Assembly (NCBI RefSeq): GCF_044359855.1
Contig: NZ_CP132291.1
Location: forward strand, 2,418,001-2,482,000
DNA from: Rummeliibacillus pycnus_A
GTDB lineage: Bacteria; Bacillota; Bacilli; Bacillales_A; Planococcaceae
Direction: 5' to 3'
Length of the DNA: 64,000 nt
A model generated the notes under the pieces. It saw only the letters and a list, made by a program, of their open reading frames with translations, did no database searches and was not told where the DNA came from. Every line of letters begins with the position of its first letter. Position 1 is the stretch's first letter. Of the stretch, positions 57,707 to 64,000 are shown in pieces. The translations under genes were made by a program, and so were the position numbers.

Positions 57707-57791
57707 AATATCACCTTTCGGCATTCGTCCTTTTAAAAGCCTATCACCTATTATACAAGCTGTCAACTAACCTCTTAATGCTATCAAACTA

Positions 57792-58433
57792 CTATTCTAC
57801 CTCTAAATGTCTTTCTAATTTTCGTTTAATACGTTGTAATGCATTATCAATTGATTTTACATGCCGATCTAATCTTGCAGAAATTTCCTGATAAGAGCAC
57901 CCTTCTAAATAGAGGGCCAATACTTGACGTTCTAAATCGCTTAGTACCTCACCGATTTTTTCTTCTAAGTGGTTAAACTCTTCTCGATGAATCATCAGTT
58001 TTTCCGGATCATCGATTGTCGCACCTGTAAGCATATCCATCAAAGTTTTTGTTGATTCCTCTTCAAACACTGGCTTGTCTAATGATACATATGAATTTAG
58101 TGGAATATGCTTTTGTCTTGTTGCTGTTTTGATAGCGGTAATAATTTGGCGTTTAATGCAAAGTTCTGCAAAAGCTTTGAAAGAAGCTAATTTATCACCT
58201 TTAAAATCACGGATTGCTTTATACAACCCGATCATACCCTCTTGCACAATATCTTCTTTATCAGCACCAATTAAAAAATAGGACTTCACTTTTAAGCGTA
58301 CAAATGGCTTATATTTGTTGATCAGAAAATCCAACGCTTCTGTATCACCATTACGCGCCATTTCGACTAATTGCTCATCAGTCAAATCTTCAAATTGTTG
58401 ATGCTTCACGTGTAAATGATCACTTGTTAACAA
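57792..58433 (-). CDS. sigH: RNA polymerase sigma-H factor (stationary phase/sporulation)
   Basis: A 213-aa sigma-70 family factor that drives early sporulation and competence genes. Region 2 contains NKYKPFVRLKVKSYFLIGADKE-type and VQEGMIGLYKAIRDF segments. Region 4 contains LSDLERQVLALYLEG and a helix-turn-helix SYQEISARLDRHVKSIDNAL. The start is TTG at 58431-58433 behind GGGGTGATACT. It has its own promoter. Confidence 0.96.
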   Translation of the reverse strand: MLTSDHLHVKHQQFEDLTDEQLVEMARNGDTEALDFLINKYKPFVRLKVKSYFLIGADKEDIVQEGMIGLYKAIRDFKGDKLASFKAFAELCIKRQIITAIKTATRQKHIPLNSYVSLDKPVFEEESTKTLMDMLTGATIDDPEKLMIHREEFNHLEEKIGEVLSDLERQVLALYLEGCSYQEISARLDRHVKSIDNALQRIKRKLERHLEVE

Positions 58434-58468
58434 AGTATCACCCCGATTGCGCTAGCCTATTTAGAAAC

Positions 58469-58498
58469 AGTATAACGGAATTGGAAAATATCAGTCAA
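58469..58498 (-). promoter_or_regulatory. SigA-type promoter of sigH
   Basis: TTGACT (58493-58498), an 18-bp spacer and TATACT (58469-58474). The -35 box overlaps the last codons of rae1. In B. subtilis this promoter is repressed by AbrB; I cannot see a defined AbrB site. Confidence 0.75.
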
Positions 58499-59013
58499 TC
58501 ACTCAATTTATTTCCTCTTCGCATTTGTTCAAATTTTTCCATAACTTCAGACGATAATTGAATTTTAGAACTTGGCCTTTCAAACTGTATACTTTTCACT
58601 TTTTGAGAAATCTGAGTACGTACATTTTGCATTTCAATTTCAAATTCACGTGCTGATTTTCGCAATGCGCCGTTTCCAAATATGACATTTTGCTCTGCCA
58701 TATCTGAAGTAGCTACATAGATTTTATTGCGTTTAGTTGCCAATTCCGCTGTTAGCTTTTCAATACGATCATCTGCAGTTTCTTTTGCCCTAGTATAGAT
58801 GATTTCAACATTATGTTGCTTCACCTTTGTTGCAATGCCTGGAACGAGATACGCATCAAAGACAACGATGACGCGCATTCCCGAATAGGCTTGATAGTCT
58901 GCCATTAACTCTATCAGTCGATCTCTCGCATCTATTAGCTTATGTTCTTTTAAAGCTTGTAATTCCTTCCATGCACCAATAATGTTATAACCATCAACTA
59001 AGAGTATGTTCAT
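58495..59013 (-). CDS. rae1: NYN-domain ribosome-associated endoribonuclease (YacP/Rae1)
   Basis: A 172-aa PIN-like nuclease. The N-terminal ILLVDGYNIIGAW carries the first catalytic Asp, VVFDAY and ADDRIEKL add further acidic residues, and YVATSDMAEQ supplies another. In B. subtilis Rae1 cuts mRNA in the ribosomal A site. A helical C-terminal part follows the NYN fold. It lies 11 bp after rlmB. Confidence 0.93.
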   Translation of the reverse strand: MNILLVDGYNIIGAWKELQALKEHKLIDARDRLIELMADYQAYSGMRVIVVFDAYLVPGIATKVKQHNVEIIYTRAKETADDRIEKLTAELATKRNKIYVATSDMAEQNVIFGNGALRKSAREFEIEMQNVRTQISQKVKSIQFERPSSKIQLSSEVMEKFEQMRRGNKLSD

Positions 59014-59024
59014 CAGCAGTCACC

Positions 59025-59771
59025 TTAAACTTCGTGGCGTTTTCGGAACACTTCATACATCAATAATGATGCCGCTACTGATGCATTTAATGATGTTACA
59101 TGGCCAACCATAGGCAAATTATAAAGGAAATCACATTTTTCTTTTAGGATGCGACTCATTCCCCGACCCTCACTACCGATAATAACAGCTAATGGTAAAG
59201 TTGCGTCCATTTTACGATAGTCGACTGATCCTTTAGCATCTGTTCCTGCTATCCAAACACCACGTTGTTTTAACTCTTCAACAGTTTGGGATAAGTTGTT
59301 TACTCGCACTGTTGGAATGTATTCAATGGCTCCTGTAGAAGCTTTTGCAACAACAGCCGTCAAACTAACGGAACGTCTCTTTGGAATGATAATACCATGT
59401 GCACCAACTGCATCTGCAGTTCTCATAATAGAGCCCAAATTGTGTGGATCCTCTAATTCGTCTAAGATGAGAAAGAATGGATCTTCACCACGTTCATCAG
59501 CCACTTTAAAAAGGTCTTCTAATTCTGCATAGTTGTAAGCAGCAACTGAAGCAACAACACCTTGATGATTCTCTGAAGATAACTGATCTACTTTTTTCTT
59601 AGGTACAAATTGCACGATTATGCCACGTTCTTTTGCTAAGTCAAGCAACTCGTTGATTCCACTTTTTTTAACGCCTTCAGCTATCCAAATTTTGTTTATA
59701 TCTCTTGTAGATCGAAGTGCCTCTAAAATCGGGTTTTTTCCAGCGATTATTTCTTTTGTTTGTTCTGTCAT
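59025..59771 (-). CDS. rlmB: 23S rRNA (guanosine-2'-O)-methyltransferase, SPOUT family (RlmB)
   Basis: A 248-aa TrmH-type enzyme. An N-terminal L30e-like substrate domain (about 1-75) precedes the knotted SPOUT domain with DELEDPHNLGSIMRTADAVG, IGSEGRGM and SLNASVAASLLMYE. It begins 2 bp after mrnC. Confidence 0.94.
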   Translation of the reverse strand: MTEQTKEIIAGKNPILEALRSTRDINKIWIAEGVKKSGINELLDLAKERGIIVQFVPKKKVDQLSSENHQGVVASVAAYNYAELEDLFKVADERGEDPFFLILDELEDPHNLGSIMRTADAVGAHGIIIPKRRSVSLTAVVAKASTGAIEYIPTVRVNNLSQTVEELKQRGVWIAGTDAKGSVDYRKMDATLPLAVIIGSEGRGMSRILKEKCDFLYNLPMVGHVTSLNASVAASLLMYEVFRKRHEV

Positions 59772-59773
59772 TA

Positions 59774-60214
59774 TTATTTTGACACCTCTTTCTTATTTTC
59801 AATCAAATTTATTGCATATTGGATAATCGCATCGACGCGCTCTGCCTGCCCAGTTAAATATAAAAAGCCAATGACTGCTTCAAATGCTGAACTGTAATTA
59901 TATGTTTGGACATCGGTGTTTTTTGGTACAGACCCTGACTTTGCGTTACGACCACGCTTCAATACGGCCATTTCTTCTTCAGTAAAGTAATCTTCATCAA
60001 TCATTTGGTGAATAACCATTGATTGAGCTTTTGCAGAAACATAATGCGTCGCCTCACGGTGAAGAATATTTGGTTTCACACGTCCTGCTCTTAGTAAATG
60101 CTCGCGAATTGCGATTTCTAATACAGCATCTCCCATATAAGCTAAAGCGAGTGCATTTAATTGTTTTACATCTGCATTACGAAGTTCTCCCACTTCAATT
60201 AACCTCGTTTCCAT
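59774..60214 (-). CDS. mrnC: Mini-RNase III (23S rRNA maturation)
   Basis: A 146-aa RNase III catalytic domain lacking the double-stranded RNA-binding domain. ALALAYMGDAVLEIAIREHL carries the catalytic Asp, and FEAVIGFLYLTG carries the second acidic residue. It trims the 23S stalk seen in this window. It overlaps the cysS 3' end by 16 bp. Confidence 0.96.
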   Translation of the reverse strand: METRLIEVGELRNADVKQLNALALAYMGDAVLEIAIREHLLRAGRVKPNILHREATHYVSAKAQSMVIHQMIDEDYFTEEEMAVLKRGRNAKSGSVPKNTDVQTYNYSSAFEAVIGFLYLTGQAERVDAIIQYAINLIENKKEVSK

Positions 60215-61599
60215 CGAACGCCTTGACGTGTATCTTCTAAAATAATGTTCATGTCTTTTAGTTGATCACGAATTTCATCAGAGCGTTTAAAATCACGATT
60301 TTTTCTTGCTTGTTGACGTTCTTCGATTAATGCATCGATTTCTTCGTCTAACAGTTCTTCTTTTACTTCAAGTTCGATACCAAGGACCATTGAAAGCTCT
60401 TTTAGTGTATCGATAAATACTTTTAGAATTTCTTCATTTGTGTTTGTTTCATTCAAATATTTATTAGCCTCTGTAGATAAGCTAAACAGTGCAGCAATCG
60501 CATTTGCCGTATTAAAATCATCATCCATCGCCATTTCAAAGTTTTGACGCTCTTGCACTATTGCATCTAACAAAGATTGTTCTTTTTCTCCTAGATTAGC
60601 AGTAGCATTTAGGCGGTGCTGTAAGTTGTTGAAAGAAGTACGGATACGTTCTAAACCGGCAGCTGCTGATTCAACTAAATCTTGTGCAAAATTAATTGGA
60701 TGACGATAATGAACTGACAGCATAAAGAAGCGCAATACTTGCGGATCAATTTGTTGAATAATATCATGTACCAAAATGAAATTCCCTAGTGATTTAGACA
60801 TTTTTTCATTGTCAATATTAATATAACCATTATGCATCCAATAGCGTGCAAAAGTTTTACCTGTATATGCTTCTGATTGAGCAATTTCATTTTCATGGTG
60901 AGGGAATGTCAAATCCTGACCACCTGCATGAATATCAATAGTATCACCAAAATGATTGTGCACCATTACAGAACATTCAATATGCCAACCTGGGCGACCA
61001 TCTCCCCATGGACTATGCCAGAAGATCTCCCCTGGTTTTGCAGCTTTCCAAAGTGCAAAATCTAAAGCATCTTCTTTCTTTTCCCCAGCTTCAATACGAG
61101 CACCAATTTTTAAATCATCTACAGATTGATGTGACAATTTACCGTAACTTTTAAATTTACGAGTACGGTAATAAACATCTCCTTGAGATTCATAAGCATA
61201 GCCTTTTTCGATTAACACACCGATAAATTCAATAATTTCGTTCATATGATTGGTTACACGTGGATGTGCATCTGCTTTTTGGCATCCAAGTGCAGTAATA
61301 TCTTCAAAATACGCTTTAATAAAGCGTTCTGTTAGTTCTGAAACTTCTTCACCTAACTCATTTGCCGCTTTAATAATTTTATCATCCACATCTGTAAAGT
61401 TGGAAACATAAGTAACTTCATAGCCACGGTAAGTTAAATAACGACGCACTGTATCATAAACGATGACAGGACGTGAATTACCTATATGAATGTAGTTATA
61501 GACAGTCGGCCCACATACATACATTTTGACCTTACCTTCTTCAAGAGGTACAAACGGTTCCTTTTCACGTGATAATGAGTTAAAAATTTGAATACCCAT
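60199..61599 (-). CDS. cysS: Cysteinyl-tRNA synthetase
   Basis: A class I synthetase, 466 aa. HIGH box is HIGNSRP in YNYIHIGNSRPVIVYDTVR and the KMSKS loop is KMSKSLGNF. Zinc ligands are Cys in YVCGPTVYN, Cys in HIECSVM and the His/Glu of FPHHENEIAQ. It lies 5 bp after cysE and is controlled with it by the upstream T-box. Confidence 0.98.
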   Translation of the reverse strand: MGIQIFNSLSREKEPFVPLEEGKVKMYVCGPTVYNYIHIGNSRPVIVYDTVRRYLTYRGYEVTYVSNFTDVDDKIIKAANELGEEVSELTERFIKAYFEDITALGCQKADAHPRVTNHMNEIIEFIGVLIEKGYAYESQGDVYYRTRKFKSYGKLSHQSVDDLKIGARIEAGEKKEDALDFALWKAAKPGEIFWHSPWGDGRPGWHIECSVMVHNHFGDTIDIHAGGQDLTFPHHENEIAQSEAYTGKTFARYWMHNGYINIDNEKMSKSLGNFILVHDIIQQIDPQVLRFFMLSVHYRHPINFAQDLVESAAAGLERIRTSFNNLQHRLNATANLGEKEQSLLDAIVQERQNFEMAMDDDFNTANAIAALFSLSTEANKYLNETNTNEEILKVFIDTLKELSMVLGIELEVKEELLDEEIDALIEERQQARKNRDFKRSDEIRDQLKDMNIILEDTRQGVRWKRG

Positions 61600-61604
61600 G
61601 GGGA

Positions 61605-62252
61605 TTATCTCTCCTTTTTGCTATTCACAAGATCTTTATATAAATCATTTATTTTTTGTTCCATTTGTTGACAACGGTCTTCTACTGGATCAGGAATATT
61701 TTGATGATCTAATTTTTGTTCATGATTTACACGTACACCATCTTGAATTACGACTTTACCTGGGATACCAACAACCGTTGCATTTGGCGGTACAGGTTTC
61801 AAAACAACTGACCCTGCACCAATTTTGCTATTCTCTCCAACTGTAATAGAACCAAGTACTTTTGCACCAGTAGCAACTAAAACATTATCTTCTAATGTCG
61901 GATGGCGTTTGCCTTTTTCTTTCCCTGTTCCACCCAATGTCACACCTTGATACAGAGTAACATTATTTCCGATTTCACATGTTTCTCCAATAACGACACC
62001 CATACCATGGTCAATAAAAAAGCGGCGACCAATTTTAGCCCCAGGGTGAATTTCAATGCCTGTAAAAAATCTACTGATTTGTGAAACAGATCTCGCAATA
62101 AAATAAAATTTATGTTTATACAAAGCATGTGCAATTCTGTGTGACCATATAGCATGTAACCCTGAATAAGTTAATACAACTTCTAGTGTACTACGAGCTG
62201 CTGGATCATTTTCAAAGATCGTTGCAATATCTTCTCTCATTCTCTTAAACAT
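61605..62252 (-). CDS. cysE: Serine O-acetyltransferase
   Basis: Makes O-acetylserine for cysteine synthesis. It has 215 aa. An N-terminal helical part precedes the left-handed beta-helix with hexapeptide repeats (IHPGAKIGRRFFIDHGMGVV, GETCEIGNNVTLYQGVTLGG). The catalytic His lie in FIDHGMGVVIGET and HPTLEDN. The start is ATG at 62250-62252 with GGAGGGGC upstream. Short Bacillus-type enzyme. Confidence 0.97.
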   Translation of the reverse strand: MFKRMREDIATIFENDPAARSTLEVVLTYSGLHAIWSHRIAHALYKHKFYFIARSVSQISRFFTGIEIHPGAKIGRRFFIDHGMGVVIGETCEIGNNVTLYQGVTLGGTGKEKGKRHPTLEDNVLVATGAKVLGSITVGENSKIGAGSVVLKPVPPNATVVGIPGKVVIQDGVRVNHEQKLDHQNIPDPVEDRCQQMEQKINDLYKDLVNSKKER

Positions 62253-62306
62253 TTTAATGCCCCTCCCATTTTATAAAATCTATCTAGCTGCAGACGCTAG
62301 TTGTTA

Positions 62307-62560
62307 AATAAAAAAGACGCCCCTGTCTTATTTAAAAGACAGAGACGCCATGTGTGCGCGGTTCCACTCTGGTTGGAAGCATTACAAAACACTTCCCGCT
62401 TGAACGTTTTTAACGGTGACGAACCGACTAAGCCTACTAAAATAATTTTCAACCTAGCACTCAGAGGTGCATTTCTGCTTTACATTGGCCCAGACCACTT
62501 TCAGCCGCTGATGGTCCTCTCTTTGAGAGCATGTGCCGCATACTTCTCCTCTTCAACGTT
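62307..62560 (-). promoter_or_regulatory. T-box riboswitch, Cys specifier (cysES leader)
   Basis: The canonical T-box AACCAGAGTGGAACCGCG lies at 62357-62374. Upstream, Stem I carries a specifier loop AGAAATGCACC with the Cys codon TGC at 62469-62471. The terminator GGCGTCTCTGTCTT...AAGACAGGGGCGTC with TTTTTT (62309-62349) shares sequence with the antiterminator. Uncharged tRNA-Cys would allow expression of cysE and cysS. Confidence 0.93.
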
Positions 62561-62581
62561 TTTTTATCATTTGTAAGCTTT

Positions 62582-62609
62582 ATTGTACAATGAAGTAGAA
62601 AAAAAGCAA
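62582..62609 (-). promoter_or_regulatory. Probable SigA-type promoter of the cysES T-box transcript
   Basis: TTGCTT (62604-62609), a 16-bp spacer and TACAAT (62582-62587), located just after the gltX stop. Confidence 0.72.
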
Positions 62610-62615
62610 ACAAAA

Positions 62616-64000
62616 TTATTTTACATATTTTTCAATGCGGTTAAGAACTGTTTCTTTACCTAGTAATACAAGTGCATCATTTAATTCTGGACCATGCATT
62701 TCACCTGTTGTAGCAACACGGATTGGCATGTAAAGGTTTTTACCTTTGTGACCCGTTTCCTTTTGAACAGCTTTGATTGCTTTTTTGATTTCTGCAGGTT
62801 CAAATTCTTCTAAAGCTTCAAGCTGCGCTTTAAATGCAGCCATTACTTCTGATACTTGTTCCCCAGCTAAAACTTCTTTTTCTTCATCATTATATTCAAG
62901 TTCTTCTGTAAAGAACATTTGAGATAACTCTACGATTTCAGCACCGAAGCTCATTTGTTCGTGATAAAGTCCGATTAATTTACCAGCCCATTCAGCTTCT
63001 TCAGCTGTTGGATTTTCTGCTACTAAACCTGCTTTTTGTAAGAATGGCAAGCATAGTTCAACCACATGTTCAGGAGATAATTTTTTCATGTATTGGTTGT
63101 TCATCCATTTTAATTTATTTGTATCATACATAGATGGTGATTTAGTAAGACGTTTTTCATCGAATTGTTCGATTAATTGTTCTTCCGTAAAGATTTCTTC
63201 TTCGCCTTCCGGAGACCAGCCAAGTAATGCTAAGAAGTTTAACATTGCTTCAGGTAAATAACCAAGGTCTTTGTATTGAGAAATGAATTGGATAATAGAT
63301 TCATCACGTTTTGAAAGCTTTTTGTGATTTTCATTAACGATTAACGTCATGTGACCAAAGCGTGGTGCTTCCCAACCAAATGCGCGGTAAACCATTAATT
63401 GTTTTGGTGTGTTAGATAAGTGTTCTTCACCACGGAATACATGTGTCATTTCCATCATTTGGTCATCTAATACTACGGCAAAGTTATAAGTTGGGATACC
63501 GTTTGCTTTCACGATAACCCAGTCACCAACGTCTTTTGATTCAAATGATACTTCACCACGAATTAAGTCATCGAATCTGTATGTTTCGTTTTCTGGTACT
63601 TTGAAACGAATTGTGTAAGGCATGCCAGCTTCTTCTTTTTCCGCTACTTGTTCAGCAGATAAATGACGACAAGTACCTTTGTACATTGGTGCTGCAACAC
63701 CATTTGCACGTTGAGCTTCACGTTCAGCTTCTAATTCTTCTGAAGTACAGAAGCATTTGTATGCCATGCCCATATCGATTAATTTTTGAGCATATTCTTT
63801 ATAGATATCTAAGCGTTCCATTTGACGATAAGGAGCATAAGGTCCGCCGATTACTGGTGATTCTACTGGGTGGATACCTAACCAAGCTAGGTTTTCGATT
63901 TGCGACGCTTCGCCACCCTCAATATTACGAGCTACGTCCGTATCTTCAATACGAAGAATGAAATCTCCGTCATAATGTTTTGCATATAAATAATTGAAAA
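62616..64000 (-). CDS. gltX: Glutamyl-tRNA synthetase (5' end off the right edge)
   Basis: A class I synthetase; about 461 codons are present. The N-terminal Rossmann part with the HIGH box lies outside. The first residues at the edge read YAKHYDGDFILRIEDTD, and the zinc-region CFCTSEELEAEREAQ and the KLSKR loop (HKKLSKRDESII) are visible. In this clade such an enzyme often also charges tRNA-Gln, and a tRNA-Gln gene is in this window. The internal Met at 63821 is not the start, because homology continues upstream. Confidence 0.97.
   Translation of the reverse strand, partial: FNYLYAKHYDGDFILRIEDTDVARNIEGGEASQIENLAWLGIHPVESPVIGGPYAPYRQMERLDIYKEYAQKLIDMGMAYKCFCTSEELEAEREAQRANGVAAPMYKGTCRHLSAEQVAEKEEAGMPYTIRFKVPENETYRFDDLIRGEVSFESKDVGDWVIVKANGIPTYNFAVVLDDQMMEMTHVFRGEEHLSNTPKQLMVYRAFGWEAPRFGHMTLIVNENHKKLSKRDESIIQFISQYKDLGYLPEAMLNFLALLGWSPEGEEEIFTEEQLIEQFDEKRLTKSPSMYDTNKLKWMNNQYMKKLSPEHVVELCLPFLQKAGLVAENPTAEEAEWAGKLIGLYHEQMSFGAEIVELSQMFFTEELEYNDEEKEVLAGEQVSEVMAAFKAQLEALEEFEPAEIKKAIKAVQKETGHKGKNLYMPIRVATTGEMHGPELNDALVLLGKETVLNRIEKYVK

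Overview
The window is a low-GC Firmicutes chromosome segment. Gene order, zinc-ribbon r-proteins, TTG/GTG starts and a sporulation/germination set (cwlD, salA, gerD, kbaA) point to a spore-forming member of Bacillales. The 16S gene and protein sequences look closest to the Lysinibacillus/Solibacillus/Viridibacillus (Planococcaceae) group, but I cannot place it to species from reading alone. The stretch matches, in reverse orientation, the origin-proximal ribosomal region of Bacillus subtilis, from gltX (right edge) to glmS (left edge). Nearly all genes are on the minus strand.

Layout, right to left in the direction of transcription. 64000-57560: gltX, a Cys-specifier T-box, cysE-cysS-mrnC-rlmB-rae1, sigH, rpmGB. 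57514-53425: secE, nusG, rplK-rplA, an L10 leader, rplJ-rplL, a RsmC-like methyltransferase. 53179-45889: rpoB-rpoC and a terminator. 45830-40962: a strong promoter, a broken rplGB, rpsL-rpsG-fusA-tuf and a terminator. 40711-26196: the S10-spc-alpha r-protein superoperon (rpsJ to rplQ) with secY, adk, infA and rpoA embedded. 25867-21515: ecfA1-ecfA2-ecfT-truA-rplM-rpsI. 21477-13872: bcrC, a chemotaxis receptor, cwlD, salA, gerD, kbaA and a degenerate PdaB-like gene. 13814-7657: one 16S-23S-5S rRNA operon with tandem promoters, then seven tRNAs with their own promoter. 7089-1: arginase, sigW-rsiW, cdaA-cdaR-glmM and the 5' end of glmS behind a glmS ribozyme.

Functionally the window couples translation and transcription machinery to envelope control. 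SigW/RsiW senses envelope stress. CdaA/CdaR make and control c-di-AMP, and GlmM/GlmS supply amino-sugar precursors. BcrC recycles the lipid carrier, and CwlD/GerD/KbaA serve spores. Regulatory RNA is abundant: glmS ribozyme, T-box, L10 leader, probable L13 leader, rRNA processing stalks and many intrinsic terminators.

The most noteworthy things are departures from the conserved template. (1) The methionine aminopeptidase gene normally between adk and infA is a deleted, frameshifted relic, and no second r-protein-like ORF is left beside it. (2) rplGB (L7Ae/YbxF family) has an in-frame TAG at codon 8 behind an intact promoter. (3) A frameshifted C-terminal relic of a tyrosine recombinase lies beside rpsI. 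(4) The gene at the pdaB locus is a divergent deacetylase-fold protein lacking several motifs. (5) A three-way-junction RNA with a terminator tail sits between rplQ and ecfA1. (6) RsiW has Tyr where the zinc-binding His is expected. I did not find a CRISPR array, an intact mobile element or a clear new defence system.
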